Assembly: GCA_035629025.1 (NCBI GenBank)
Contig: DASPIU010000029.1
Span: 8,922 to 72,921 of the forward strand
Reading direction: 5' to 3'
Length of the DNA stretch: 64,000 bases
From: Stenotrophomonas_A sp035629025
GTDB taxonomy: Bacteria; Pseudomonadota; Gammaproteobacteria; Xanthomonadales; Xanthomonadaceae
Position 1 is the stretch's first letter. Each line of letters starts with the position of its first letter. This document shows positions 23,763 to 32,852 of this stretch, in pieces. Under the pieces are notes generated by a model. The model was given only the letters and a program-made list of their open reading frames with translations, was not told where the DNA came from and ran no database searches. The position numbers and the translations under genes are program-made.

Positions 23763-25325
23763 ATGACGACCCTGACCCCGGCCGCCACCGCCCCCGCGCG
23801 CACGCCGCGCCAGATCCTTTTCATCATCGGCAACGAAGCCTGCGAGCGTTTCAGCTTCTACGGCATGCGTAACGTGCTGGTGCAGTTCCTCATCACCTCG
23901 CTGCTGCTGCAGGAAGTGACCGCGCCCGGACGCGAGGCCGAAGCCAAGCACATCCTGCACAGCTTCATGATCGGCGTGTACTTCTTCCCGCTGCTCGGCG
24001 GCTGGCTCGCCGACCGCTTCTTCGGCAAGTACAACACAATCCTCTGGTTCAGCCTGGTCTATTGCGCCGGCCACGCCTGCCTGGCGCTGTTCGAGGACAG
24101 CCGCAACGGCTTCTTCCTCGGTCTGGGCCTGATTGCCTTCGGCGCCGGCGGGATCAAGCCGCTGGTGGCCTCCTTCATGGGCGATCAGTTCGACCAGACC
24201 AACAAGCATCTGGCCAAGCTCGCCTTCGACGCCTTCTACTGGATCATCAACTTCGGCTCGCTGTTCGCCTCGCTGCTGATCCCGCTGGCCCTGAAGAACC
24301 TCGGCCCGGCCTGGGCCTTCGGCATTCCCGGCCTGCTGATGTTCATCGCCACCTTCGTGTTCTGGCTCGGCCGCAAGCGCTACGTCCATGTGCCGCCGCC
24401 GCCGCATGACCCGCACGGCTTTGCCCAGGTCGTGCGCACCGCGCTGCTCGCACATGCACCGGGGCAGGGCCGCCCCGGCCTGGCTCTGGCGGGCGTGGCC
24501 GTGCTGCTGGCCGTGGCCAGCTTCGCTCTGGTTGGCAGCCTCGGCATCGTGATCTGCCTGTGCCTGGCGCTGGTGTTCCTGCTGGCCGGCGTCGGTGGCG
24601 GCGCGTGGTGGCAGCTCGAACGCGCCCGCGGCACGCATCCTGATGCCGCCGTGGATGGCGTGCGCGCGCTGTTGCGCGTGCTCGTCGTGTTTGCCCTGGT
24701 CACGCCGTTCTTCTCGCTGTTCGACCAGAAAGCCTCGACCTGGGTGCTGCAGGGCCGCGAGATGGTGATGCCGGCCTGGTTCACCGCTTCGCAGATGCAG
24801 GCGCTCAACCCGCTGCTGGTGATGCTGCTGATTCCCTTCAACAATCTGGTGCTGTACCCGTTGCTGCGCCGCCTCGGCCATGAGCCCACGGCGCTGCGCC
24901 GGATGACCGCCGGCATCGCCTTCAGTGGCCTGGCCTGGGTGGTGGTCGGCGCGATCCAGGTGCAGATGGACGGCGGCGATGCGATGCATATCGCCTGGCA
25001 GATCCTGCCCTATGCGCTGCTGACCTTCGGCGAGGTGTTGGTGTCGGCCACCGGCATCGAGTTTGCCTACAGCCAGGCACCAGCCTCGATGAAGGGCGTG
25101 GTGATGAGCTTCTGGTACCTCACCACCACCGTCGGCAACCTGTGGGTGCTGCTGTCCAACGTGGCGGTGCGCAATGACACGGTCACCTCGCACATCGGCA
25201 GCACCGGCCTGAGCGAAACCGCGTTCCTGATGTTCTTCTTCGCCGGCTTCGCGTTCCTGGCGGCGCTGGCGTTCGGGCTGTACGCACGCCGCTACCGCGC
25301 CGTCGATCATTACCGTCCCGCCTGA
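23763..25325 (+). CDS. POT/PTR2-family proton-coupled oligopeptide transporter
   Basis: 520 residues with about 12-14 membrane segments. The N-terminus has the POT signature NEACERFSFYGMRNVLV (ExxERFxYYG type), and the conserved FYWIINFGSLFASL segment follows near residue 155. These transporters import di- and tripeptides with protons through the inner membrane. ATG 23763 is the first start that leaves a short cytoplasmic tail before the ExxER motif. It is divergent from the secreted M14 carboxypeptidase, whose products it could take up, and 28 bp upstream of a rhomboid gene. Confidence 0.94.
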   Translation: MTTLTPAATAPARTPRQILFIIGNEACERFSFYGMRNVLVQFLITSLLLQEVTAPGREAEAKHILHSFMIGVYFFPLLGGWLADRFFGKYNTILWFSLVYCAGHACLALFEDSRNGFFLGLGLIAFGAGGIKPLVASFMGDQFDQTNKHLAKLAFDAFYWIINFGSLFASLLIPLALKNLGPAWAFGIPGLLMFIATFVFWLGRKRYVHVPPPPHDPHGFAQVVRTALLAHAPGQGRPGLALAGVAVLLAVASFALVGSLGIVICLCLALVFLLAGVGGGAWWQLERARGTHPDAAVDGVRALLRVLVVFALVTPFFSLFDQKASTWVLQGREMVMPAWFTASQMQALNPLLVMLLIPFNNLVLYPLLRRLGHEPTALRRMTAGIAFSGLAWVVVGAIQVQMDGGDAMHIAWQILPYALLTFGEVLVSATGIEFAYSQAPASMKGVVMSFWYLTTTVGNLWVLLSNVAVRNDTVTSHIGSTGLSETAFLMFFFAGFAFLAALAFGLYARRYRAVDHYRPA

Positions 25326-25353
25326 CCCCCTCTGCCAGAGCGCCACCGAGCCG

Positions 25354-25965
25354 ATGTTCACCCTGATCCTGATCGCCATGACCGCCATCTCCTCCTGGAT
25401 GGCGTTCAACAACCGCAAGCTCGCCGACCGCATGGTGCTGTGGCCGCCGGCCATCGCCCGCCAGCGGCAGTACGACCGGCTGGTGTTGTACGGCTTCATC
25501 CATGCCGACTGGGCGCACCTGCTGTTCAACATGGTCACCCTGTTCTTCTTTGGCCGGCACATCGAATTCGTGATGGCGCAGATCACCGGCACCTGGCTGA
25601 CCTATCCGCTGTTCTATCTGGCCGCGCTGGTGGTCTCGATCCTGCCCAGCTATCTCAAGAACCAGGACAACCCCAACTATTTCAGCCTCGGCGCGTCCGG
25701 CGCGGTGTCGGCGGTGATGTTCGCCTACATCCTGCTGGAGCCGTGGACCAAGCTGTTCCTGTTCTTCATTCCGATCCCGATTCCGGCGATCTTCTACGCC
25801 GTGTTCTACGTCGGCTACAGCATCTGGATGGATCGGCGCGGCAGCGACAGCATCAACCACAGCGCGCACCTGGCCGGTGCCGCATTCGGCGTGCTGTTCA
25901 TGGTGGCGATGGCGCCGGCGGTGGTGCCGCTGTTCCTGCGGCAGATTTCCGGCGGCGCGAACTGA
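25354..25965 (+). CDS. Rhomboid-family intramembrane serine protease
   Basis: 203 residues, six or so membrane helices. Both catalytic residues are present: S115 in LGASGAVSA (GxSG) and H172 in SAHLAGAAFG. The first-loop signature HADWAHLLFNM and a membrane Arg/Asn environment fit active rhomboids. Substrates cannot be told from the sequence. It follows the POT transporter by 28 bp and may be co-transcribed with it. Confidence 0.92.
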   Translation: MFTLILIAMTAISSWMAFNNRKLADRMVLWPPAIARQRQYDRLVLYGFIHADWAHLLFNMVTLFFFGRHIEFVMAQITGTWLTYPLFYLAALVVSILPSYLKNQDNPNYFSLGASGAVSAVMFAYILLEPWTKLFLFFIPIPIPAIFYAVFYVGYSIWMDRRGSDSINHSAHLAGAAFGVLFMVAMAPAVVPLFLRQISGGAN

Positions 25966-25973
25966 TGGGGGAA

Positions 25974-25993
25974 CCGCCCGCCAACGCGGGCGG
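25974..25993. terminator. Stem-loop between rhomboid and small gene
   Basis: CCGCCCGC and GCGGGCGG form a perfect 8-bp stem around CAAC between two converging genes. There is no clear T run, so termination activity is uncertain. Confidence 0.45.
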
Positions 25994-26012
25994 ACGGCCC
26001 CCCTTGACCGGC

Positions 26013-26210
26013 TCAGGCCGCGGTGCGGTTGAACACTGCTGCGATCCTGCCTTCCTGCTCGGCATAGGCCAGGCGCAGGCGCTGGTAGACCTCGCTGGTG
26101 AGCTGGTCGAACTCGTGGCCCTGGGTGTGGCCATTGACTGCCAGCTGGTACAGCCCTTCGAGCAATGAACTGTCGGGATCGCGCGGGTTCGCGTGGGTGT
26201 CGATGCTCAC
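26013..26210 (-). CDS. Small hypothetical protein (65 residues)
   Basis: A short acidic protein starting SIDTHANPRDPDSSLLEG and continuing LYQLAVNGHTQGHEFDQL; the tail predicts helix. GTG 26210 has GGAGAGG eight bases upstream, a good ribosome site that argues the gene is real. No membrane segment or known domain is visible. I do not recognise it. Confidence 0.6.
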   Translation of the reverse strand: MSIDTHANPRDPDSSLLEGLYQLAVNGHTQGHEFDQLTSEVYQRLRLAYAEQEGRIAAVFNRTAA

Positions 26211-26412
26211 GATCGGTACCTCTCCTTCAGTGTTTGTGACGAAAGCTGCAAATCCCGTGCCAACGCGGCAGAGGTTCTCGCAGCTGTTAGCGGCCGTTCC
26301 GCGCGCGACTTGAGGACCGAAAGTGACGCGGCGCGTCGGCATGCGGCGTGCGGCTTCACGCCGGGGTCGCGCGGCGCTGGAGACAATGCCGCCGGGATGA
26401 AAGGGGCAGCAC

Positions 26413-26700
26413 ATGACTGACGAAACCGGACTGGCGATCCGCCATGACGCGGCGGCGCAGCGCTTCGTGGCGCAAGTCGATGGCCACCAGGCCGAACTGG
26501 ACTACGAGCTCGCGCAAGGCGTGGTGCGCATCGTGCACACCGGCGTGCCGGCGGCCATCGGCGGCCGTGGCGTGGCCGCCGATCTGGTCCGCAATGCGCT
26601 GGAATTCGCCCGCGCCCAGGGCTACAAGGTGCGCCCCGATTGCGCGTATGCAGCGGCATATTTTCAGCGTCACCCGGAACAGCAGGACCTGCTCGGCTGA
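26413..26700 (+). CDS. GNAT-type N-acetyltransferase (YjdJ/NATD1-like)
   Basis: 95 residues, the length of the minimal GNAT family typified by E. coli YjdJ and human NATD1. The core reads VRIVHTGVPAAIGGRGVAADLV, with the acetyl-CoA loop GGRGVA, followed by the typical KVRPDCAYAAAYFQRHPE ending. The substrate is unknown. ATG 26413 follows AAGGGGC. It is divergent from the small gene at 26013. Confidence 0.9.
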   Translation: MTDETGLAIRHDAAAQRFVAQVDGHQAELDYELAQGVVRIVHTGVPAAIGGRGVAADLVRNALEFARAQGYKVRPDCAYAAAYFQRHPEQQDLLG

Positions 26701-26727
26701 GCGGGGCTCACATTGAAGGAGTCGAAG

Positions 26728-27603
26728 ATGCAGTGGTTTGCAGCAGGCAGGGCAGGGATGCGGGGGCCGGCAATGACCCGGGCCGCGCGCGTGGCAATGG
26801 TGGCGGTGGCCTGCACCCTGGCCGCCTGCCAACCCGATCGCCCGGCGCCGGCCGCCGCGGACAAGGCCGCCCCGGCCCTGGACAACGCCCCGGCCAGCGC
26901 GCCGCCAGCGGCGGCCCCGGCCGCGCTGCAGGACGTGATCGAGCGTGATCCGCGCTATGTGGTCGGCATCAGCTACCCGCCGGGCCTGGCCCGCCACGCC
27001 GGCCTGGCCGAGGCGGTGCAGCAGTACGCCACTGCCGCGCGCGCGGAGTTGATGCAGGCGGTGGAAGGCCTGGGCAACGACAAGCCGAGTGCGCCGTACG
27101 AGCTGTCGCTGGCCTTCGAGCAGGTGCTCGATACGCCGGACATCGTCGTGGTGGCCGTCGATGGCGGCCGCTATACCGGCGGTGCCCATGGCGAACCGCT
27201 GGTGGCCCGCTTCGTCTGGCTGCCACGCAGCCAGCAGATGCTCACCGCCGACAAGCTCATCCCCACCCGCGAAGGCTGGGAAACGGTGGGCCAGTACGTG
27301 GCCGCGCAGCTGCGCGATGCCGCGCGCAAGCGCGCCGAGGCCGACAAGCTGCCGCCGGCCGATGCCGAGGCGCTGCTGAAGAACGCCGACAAGATGATTG
27401 CCGAAGGGACCACCGGCGACCCGGCCAATTTCCAGCAGTTCGTGCCGCTGCTCGATGGCGCAGGCAAGATCGCCGCGCTGCGTTTCGTGTTCCCGCCATA
27501 TCAGGTCGGGCCGTATTCGGATGGCACCCAGAGTGCCGACGTCCCGGCCGGGGTCTTGCGTCCGCTGGTCGCCCCGGAGTACACCGCACTCTTCGCCCAG
27601 TAG
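26728..27603 (+). CDS. Lipoprotein with DUF4163/DUF3298 (RsiV-like) domain
   Basis: 291 residues. The N-terminal segment AMVAVACTLAAC ends in a lipobox with Cys about residue 34, so it is an outer-membrane or periplasmic lipoprotein. A Pro/Ala linker is followed by a domain with YTGGAHGEPL and VFPPYQVGPYSDG, characteristic of DUF4163/DUF3298 proteins such as RsiV, whose family binds lysozyme in Firmicutes; that function is not implied here. ATG 26728 is preceded by AAGGAG; a later ATG at 26773 would also keep the signal. It is 11 bp upstream of cfa. Confidence 0.85.
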   Translation: MQWFAAGRAGMRGPAMTRAARVAMVAVACTLAACQPDRPAPAAADKAAPALDNAPASAPPAAAPAALQDVIERDPRYVVGISYPPGLARHAGLAEAVQQYATAARAELMQAVEGLGNDKPSAPYELSLAFEQVLDTPDIVVVAVDGGRYTGGAHGEPLVARFVWLPRSQQMLTADKLIPTREGWETVGQYVAAQLRDAARKRAEADKLPPADAEALLKNADKMIAEGTTGDPANFQQFVPLLDGAGKIAALRFVFPPYQVGPYSDGTQSADVPAGVLRPLVAPEYTALFAQ

Positions 27604-27614
27604 CGGAAGCCGCC

Positions 27615-28733
27615 ATGCCCGAACGCCTGCGCCAACGCGTCCTAGGATTGCTGGCCGAGGCCGGCGTGGAAGTGGGTGGCCGCCGGCCGCAGGACATCCA
27701 GGTACACGACCCGGACTGGTACGCGCGGGTCCTGGCCCAGGGCTCGCTGGGCCTGGGCGAGAGCTACATGGATGGCAGCTGGGACGCCAACGCGCTGGAC
27801 GTGTTCCTGCTGCACCTGATGCGCGCGCGGCTGGACGAGCGCGTGCATGGTTTTGGCGAGATCGGCGATGCGCTGCGCGCGCGCCTGTTCAACCTGCAGG
27901 CCGGACACGGCAGCTACGAGGTCGGCAAGCGCCATTACGACCTGGGCAACGACCTGTACCAGTCCATGCTCGGCCGCCGCCTGGTCTACAGCTGCGGCTA
28001 CTGGGCCCAGGCCAGCGACCTGGACGCCGCACAGGAAGCCAAGCTCGACCTGATCTGCCGCAAGCTCGGCCTGCGCCCGGGCCAGCACGTGCTGGACATT
28101 GGCTGCGGCTGGGGCGAAGCGCTGAAGTTCGCCGCCGAGCGCTATGGCGTCAGCGGTGTGGGCATCACGATTTCCAACGAGCAGGCGCAGTTCGCGCGCG
28201 AACTGTGTGCCGGCCTGCCGATCGAGATCCGCCTGCAGGACTATCGCGAACTGGACGAGACTTTCGACGCGGTGTTCTCGGTCGGCATGTTCGAGCACGT
28301 CGGCGAGAAGAACTACCGCCGCTACCTGGAAGTGGCACGGCGCTGCCTGCGCCCGGAAGGCCTGTTCCTGCTGCATACCATCGGCACCAACATCAGCCGC
28401 CACCGCACCGATCCGTGGATTGCGCGCTACATCTTCCCCAACTCGATGCTGCCCTCGATCCGGCAGATCGCCGAGGCCGCCGAAGGCCTGTTCGTGATGG
28501 AGGACTGGCACAACTTCGGCGCCGATTACGACCGCACCTTGCAGGCATGGCGCAGCAATATCGAAGCAGCCTGGGAGCGGCTGGACCCGGTCCGCTACGA
28601 CGAGCGCTTCCGGCGCATGTGGCGCTTCTACCTGGCCGCGTCAATGGCCAGCTTCCGCTGCCGCCATTCGCAGCTGTGGCAGCTGGTGCTGTCGCCGGAC
28701 GGAGTGCCGGGCGGCTACCGCTCGCTGCGTTGA
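27615..28733 (+). CDS. cfa: Cyclopropane-fatty-acyl-phospholipid synthase
   Basis: 372 residues, close to E. coli Cfa. Landmarks are HYDLGNDLYQSML (108-120), YSCGYW, the SAM motif VLDIGCGWGE (159-168), FEHVGEKNYRRY and FIFPN-type segment YIFPNSMLPS. It adds a methylene from S-adenosylmethionine to unsaturated acyl chains of membrane lipids, usually on entry to stationary phase or under acid stress. Confidence 0.96.
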   Translation: MPERLRQRVLGLLAEAGVEVGGRRPQDIQVHDPDWYARVLAQGSLGLGESYMDGSWDANALDVFLLHLMRARLDERVHGFGEIGDALRARLFNLQAGHGSYEVGKRHYDLGNDLYQSMLGRRLVYSCGYWAQASDLDAAQEAKLDLICRKLGLRPGQHVLDIGCGWGEALKFAAERYGVSGVGITISNEQAQFARELCAGLPIEIRLQDYRELDETFDAVFSVGMFEHVGEKNYRRYLEVARRCLRPEGLFLLHTIGTNISRHRTDPWIARYIFPNSMLPSIRQIAEAAEGLFVMEDWHNFGADYDRTLQAWRSNIEAAWERLDPVRYDERFRRMWRFYLAASMASFRCRHSQLWQLVLSPDGVPGGYRSLR

Positions 28734-28778
28734 GGGCAGGCGCGGCGTTCCAGTGGCGGAACACGGTAATTCATCCCG

Positions 28779-28800
28779 ATATTGTTCAAAAGTGTAATAT
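28779..28800. promoter_or_regulatory. Inverted repeat over the marR promoter, candidate MarR operator
   Basis: ATATT-N12-AATAT, overlapping a TAATAT -10 box at 28795-28800, 28 bp before the marR ATG. MarR proteins commonly bind AT-rich inverted repeats of about this size over their own promoter. This AT-rich patch stands out in GC-rich DNA. Confidence 0.5.
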
Positions 28801-28828
28801 ATGGGCCTGAGCTACCGGCAGAGCCCCC

Positions 28829-29323
28829 ATGAGCAGCTTTGAACCCACCGAAAGGCGCCTGGCCGTCACCTGCGAACGCTACCCGGCGTTTCCGCGCGAA
28901 CCGGCGGTGCTGGTGCGCCTGATCAAGCAGCTGTACAAGCGCATCCACGCCAACGCCAACAGTCTGCTCAAGCCTTATGGCATCAGCCATCCGGAATACG
29001 ACGTGCTGATGATGATGTACGGCACGCCGGACCAGTCGCTCAGCCCTTCGGAAGTGGCAGAGGCGGCCGGCGAGAAGTCGGCCAATGTCACCCGCCTCAC
29101 CGACCAGCTCTGCGAGAAAGGCCTGATCCGCCGCAGCGGCAACGAGGAAGACCGGCGCAAGGTCGTGCTGACCCTGGAGCCGGCCGGCGTGGCGCTGATC
29201 GAACGCATGCTGCCGGAAATCTGCGAGCTGCTCGACGCCGAGGTCGGCGGCATGGCCGAAGCCGAACAGCTGCGGCTGGAAAAACTGCTGAAGAAGATGC
29301 TCGACGGCATGGACCGCCTGTAA
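28829..29323 (+). CDS. MarR-family transcriptional regulator
   Basis: 164 residues. A winged helix-turn-helix occupies about 60-125 (LSPSEVAEAAGEKSANVTRL, then the wing RSGNEEDRRKVVLTL), flanked by dimerisation helices. MarR repressors respond to aromatic and phenolic ligands. It is the first gene of a run with FUSC, DUF1656 and HlyD genes, the layout of aromatic-acid efflux operons, so it probably controls that operon and itself. Confidence 0.92.
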   Translation: MSSFEPTERRLAVTCERYPAFPREPAVLVRLIKQLYKRIHANANSLLKPYGISHPEYDVLMMMYGTPDQSLSPSEVAEAAGEKSANVTRLTDQLCEKGLIRRSGNEEDRRKVVLTLEPAGVALIERMLPEICELLDAEVGGMAEAEQLRLEKLLKKMLDGMDRL

Positions 29324-29349
29324 TCCACCTGCGTACCGCCCCCACACCC

Positions 29350-31482
29350 ATGTCCGCCCCCACACTCCCGGCCGCCGCTGCGCGGCGCGAGGCGCTTTGG
29401 CAGTTCCTCCGCGAGGAGGGCGATGCCTGGCTGTTCATCGCGCGCACCGTGCTGTCCTACTTCATCGCCCTGTGGCTGGCGATGCGCCTGCAGCTGCCTT
29501 CGCCCAACACCGCGGCGATGACCACGATCATCGTCATGCACCGGCAGTCGGGCATGGTGCTGGCCAAGAGCTTCTATCGCGTCATCGGCACGCTGGCCGG
29601 CGCGCTGGTGGCGCTGGCCATCGTCGCTGCATTCCCGCAGCAGCGCACCCTGTTCCTCGGCGCGATGGCGCTCTGGGTCGGCCTGTGCGCGGGCGGTGCC
29701 ACGCTGTACCGCAACTTCAAGTCCTATGCCTTCGTGCTGGCCGGCTACACCGCCGCGATCATTGCCCTGCCGGTGATCGAAGCGCCTGGCGGGGTGTTCG
29801 AGTCGGCGATGTACCGCATCACCGAACTGATGCTCGGCCTGCTGGTCAGCGCCGTGGTCAACGACGTGGTGTTTCCGGTACGGGTACGCGACACCTTGCG
29901 GCAGACCGCACGCCAGCAATACCGCCATTTCATCGACTTCATGCGCGGCAGCACCGCTGGCGCGATCCCGCGCGGCGAGATGGAGAGCGCGCACCTGCGT
30001 TTCGTGCGCGACGCGGTGCTGCTGGAAGACCTGCGCAGCTCGGTGATCTTTGAAGACCCGCAGGCGCGCGCCCGCAGCGCGCACATGGAACTGGCCAACC
30101 ACCGCTTCATGGCGGTTTCCACCAGCTTCCAGTCGCTGCACCACCTGCTCAATCGCCTGCAACGCGGCGGTGGCGCGGACGTGGCGGCGGCCGTGGTCGC
30201 GCTGTATCGCCCGCTGGGTGATGCGCTGGGCGACACGGTGCCTTCGCGCGCGCTGCTGCGGCGGCTGCGCGGCGCGCGGCGGCAGATGCCGGCGCGGGCC
30301 GGCGCCGCGCGTGCGGCGCTGGCCGGTGCTGATCCGACGCGGGTCGAGGAATTCGATGTCGGCGCCAACCTCGTGCAGCGCTTTGCCCGCGAGCTGGAGC
30401 TGTACGTGGCCTCGCAGCTGGAACTGCGCGGCGAACGCATTCCCGGCAACCTGGTCGAGCGCGCCCGCTTCGTGCGCAGCAATGACTACGCCGGTGCCGC
30501 GCTGGCCACGGCGCGCACCATTCTCACCATGGCCTTGCTGGCGCTGTTCTGGATCGCCACGGCGTGGCCGCTGGGTTCCAGCGCGATGCTGCTGGCGACG
30601 ATCTTCTCCGGCCTGTTCGCCACCACGCCGGGCCCGGTGCGCACCACGCTCAAGGTCGCCGCCGGCTATCTCGCCGGCATGGTCGCCGGGTTCCTGTGCG
30701 TGTTCTACGTGCTGACCCGCATCGACGGCTTCCCGCTGCTGGTGGCGTGCCTGCTGCCGTGCCTGATGGTCGGCGCCTACCTGTTCACGCGGCCGACGCT
30801 GGCGCTGTTCGGGCTGGGTGCGTGCATGGGCCTGGCCTACATCGTGACCATCACCAACCCGATGGTGTTCAACCCGCTGCACTTCATCAACGACGCGGTG
30901 GCGCAGCTGCTCGGGCTCGGCGCGGTGGTGCTGATGTTCGGGCTGGTGCCGCCGGCCATCGGCAGCGCCTGGCTGCGCCGGCGCCAGCTTGCCGCGCTGC
31001 GCGGGCAGGTCGCGCGCGCCGCCGAAGCGCCGCTGCCTGGTTTGCGATATCGCTTCGAGAGCGTGAATCGCGACCTGTTCCATCAGATCGTCGGGCAAAC
31101 GGCCGCCGGCAGCGAGGATTCGCGCCAGTTGCTGGCCTGGGCGCTGGCCGTGCACGAAACCGGACGCGCGATCATCGAGCTGCGCCATGACCAGCGCGAA
31201 CAGCCGTTGCCGCCGCAGCTGGATGCCGCCGCCGGGCAGGCCATCGCGGCGTTGGGGCGCTTCTTCGAGCAGCCGTCCGCTGCCGCTTATGGACAGGCGC
31301 TGGCCGCGGTGGAATCGGCGCTGGCCTGCGCGCGCGAGTTGCCCGGCGAGAGCGCCGCGCTGTCCTTCGTGCGCGACCACCTGCATCTGATCCGCCTGGC
31401 GCTGGTGGACGACCAATCGGTGATGGCCCGCTACATGCCCGTCACCGCAAAGACCCACAAGGAGCCTGCGCATGCCGCGTGA
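29350..31482 (+). CDS. FUSC-family (AaeB/fusaric acid resistance-like) efflux permease
   Basis: 710 residues with two blocks of membrane segments (about 28-170 and 385-540), each followed by a cytoplasmic helical domain, the standard FUSC/AaeB layout. The family exports aromatic carboxylic acids such as hydroxycinnamates or fusaric acid, together with a DUF1656 protein and a membrane-fusion protein, both of which follow here. It begins 26 bp after marR; its end overlaps the next gene by 11 bp. Confidence 0.92.
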   Translation: MSAPTLPAAAARREALWQFLREEGDAWLFIARTVLSYFIALWLAMRLQLPSPNTAAMTTIIVMHRQSGMVLAKSFYRVIGTLAGALVALAIVAAFPQQRTLFLGAMALWVGLCAGGATLYRNFKSYAFVLAGYTAAIIALPVIEAPGGVFESAMYRITELMLGLLVSAVVNDVVFPVRVRDTLRQTARQQYRHFIDFMRGSTAGAIPRGEMESAHLRFVRDAVLLEDLRSSVIFEDPQARARSAHMELANHRFMAVSTSFQSLHHLLNRLQRGGGADVAAAVVALYRPLGDALGDTVPSRALLRRLRGARRQMPARAGAARAALAGADPTRVEEFDVGANLVQRFARELELYVASQLELRGERIPGNLVERARFVRSNDYAGAALATARTILTMALLALFWIATAWPLGSSAMLLATIFSGLFATTPGPVRTTLKVAAGYLAGMVAGFLCVFYVLTRIDGFPLLVACLLPCLMVGAYLFTRPTLALFGLGACMGLAYIVTITNPMVFNPLHFINDAVAQLLGLGAVVLMFGLVPPAIGSAWLRRRQLAALRGQVARAAEAPLPGLRYRFESVNRDLFHQIVGQTAAGSEDSRQLLAWALAVHETGRAIIELRHDQREQPLPPQLDAAAGQAIAALGRFFEQPSAAAYGQALAAVESALACARELPGESAALSFVRDHLHLIRLALVDDQSVMARYMPVTAKTHKEPAHAA

Positions 31483-31669
31483 GATCGTCCTCGGCGGCAC
31501 CCTGGTGCCGGCCATCCTGTTGTTGTTCGTCGCCATGCTCGCGGTGTTCTGGGGGCTGGACTGGGTCGCTGGCCGCTACCAGCTGTACCGCCACGTCTGG
31601 CATCCGTCGCTGTTCCGCATCGCGATCTTCCTTGTCCTGTTCAGCAGCCTTGCGCTGCTCCTGCTGTGA
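31472..31669 (+). CDS. DUF1656 small membrane protein (AaeX-like)
   Basis: 65 residues, two membrane helices (about 10-32 and 45-65), starting MPREIVLGGTLVPAILL, which is typical of DUF1656/AaeX. These are constant companions of FUSC permeases and MFPs in efflux operons. The start overlaps the FUSC stop and its stop overlaps the next start, so all three are coupled. Confidence 0.93.
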   Translation: MPREIVLGGTLVPAILLLFVAMLAVFWGLDWVAGRYQLYRHVWHPSLFRIAIFLVLFSSLALLLL

Positions 31670-32682
31670 GCCTTCCGATGAATCCCCGCCTGTTGTCATT
31701 GCTGCGTTTCTGCCTGACCGCCGTGGTTGTCCTGGTCGCCGTGCTGGTGGCCTCGCTGTTGTGGAAGCACTACATGTACTCGCCGTGGACGCGCGATGGC
31801 CGCGTGCGCGCGGAAGTGGTGCGGGTGGCGCCCGACGTGGCCGGGCTGGTGACCGAGGTGGCGGTGAAGGACAACCAGCAGGTGCGCAAGGGCCAGCTGC
31901 TGTTCGTGATCGACCCGAGCCGTTACCGCTTCGAGCTGGACAAGGCGCAGGCCAACCTGGCCGCCGCGCGGGCGGCGGCGCGGGCGTCGGGCGCGAGCAT
32001 CCAGGCGGCCGGTGCGAGCGCGGCCGAGCAGGCGGCCAACCTGGCCAAGTACCAGAGCCAGTACGAGCGCCGGCAGCGCATCCAGGGCAGCCTGATTTCC
32101 GACGAGGCGCGCAGCGACGCGCTGGCGGCAGCCAACGCGGCGCGGGCGGCGGTAGCGCAGGCGCACGCCAGCGAACGCCAGGCGAGCGCGGCGCAGCAGG
32201 AGGCGGTGGCGGCGGTGGAGCAGGCGCAGGTGGCGCTGGCGGCCGCGGCCCTCAACCTGGAGCGCACGCAGGTGCGTGCGCCGGTGGATGGGTATGTCAC
32301 CAATCTCGACGTGCGGGTGGGCGATTACGCCAACGCCGGCAGTGCGCGGGTAGCGGTGATCGACCAGCATTCGTTCTGGATCTATGGCTACTTCGAGGAG
32401 ACGAAGTTGCCGGCGCTGCACGTCGGCGACCCGGTGGAGGTGCGGCTGATGAGTGGCGGCACGGCGCTGCAGGGCAGCATCGAGAGCATCGCCCATGGCA
32501 TCACCGACAGTGACAACCCGGCGGGCGGTGATCTGCTGGCGGATGTAGATCCGACCTTCAACTGGGTGCGGTTGGCGCAGCGCATTCCGGTGCGGGTGCG
32601 TATCGATGCGGATCATCTGCCGGCCGGTACGGTGTTGGCGGCGGGGATGACGGCGACGGTGGTGGTGCGGCCGCGGGGGTAA
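31666..32682 (+). CDS. HlyD/AaeA-type membrane fusion protein
   Basis: 338 residues from GTG 31666 (ATG 31678 would remove four residues). One N-terminal membrane anchor (about 10-30), a biotinyl-lipoyl half motif (VAPDVAGLVTEVAVKDNQ), a long Ala/Gln-rich coiled coil (about 85-195) and the second lipoyl half plus beta barrel (VRAPVDGYVTNLDVRVGDY). It would link the FUSC permease to an outer-membrane channel; no channel gene is in this operon. GTGA overlap with the DUF1656 stop. Confidence 0.93.
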   Translation: MSLPMNPRLLSLLRFCLTAVVVLVAVLVASLLWKHYMYSPWTRDGRVRAEVVRVAPDVAGLVTEVAVKDNQQVRKGQLLFVIDPSRYRFELDKAQANLAAARAAARASGASIQAAGASAAEQAANLAKYQSQYERRQRIQGSLISDEARSDALAAANAARAAVAQAHASERQASAAQQEAVAAVEQAQVALAAAALNLERTQVRAPVDGYVTNLDVRVGDYANAGSARVAVIDQHSFWIYGYFEETKLPALHVGDPVEVRLMSGGTALQGSIESIAHGITDSDNPAGGDLLADVDPTFNWVRLAQRIPVRVRIDADHLPAGTVLAAGMTATVVVRPRG

Positions 32683-32695
32683 CGGCGGGGGTCGG

Positions 32696-32771
32696 TGTGG
32701 GAGGGGCTTCAGCCCCGACGAGCGAAGCCGCGAACTGTCAGATCACGGTCGCGGCTGAAGCCGCTCCTACA
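32696..32771. repeat. REP-like unit, family A, copy 4 (inverted)
   Basis: Here the GGGGCTTCAGCCCC arm comes first and the GCGGCTGAAGCCGC arm second, so the unit is inverted relative to copies 1-3. It lies 14 bp after the efflux operon stop. The rest of the gap to 32852 shows only the ribosome site of the next gene. Confidence 0.9.
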
Positions 32772-32852
32772 GATTGCCGCCACCGCGCCAATCGCACAAT
32801 TTGTTCGAAACATCGCATGGACGCGAGGCTGGCGGCGGGAGGAGCCTTCGCC

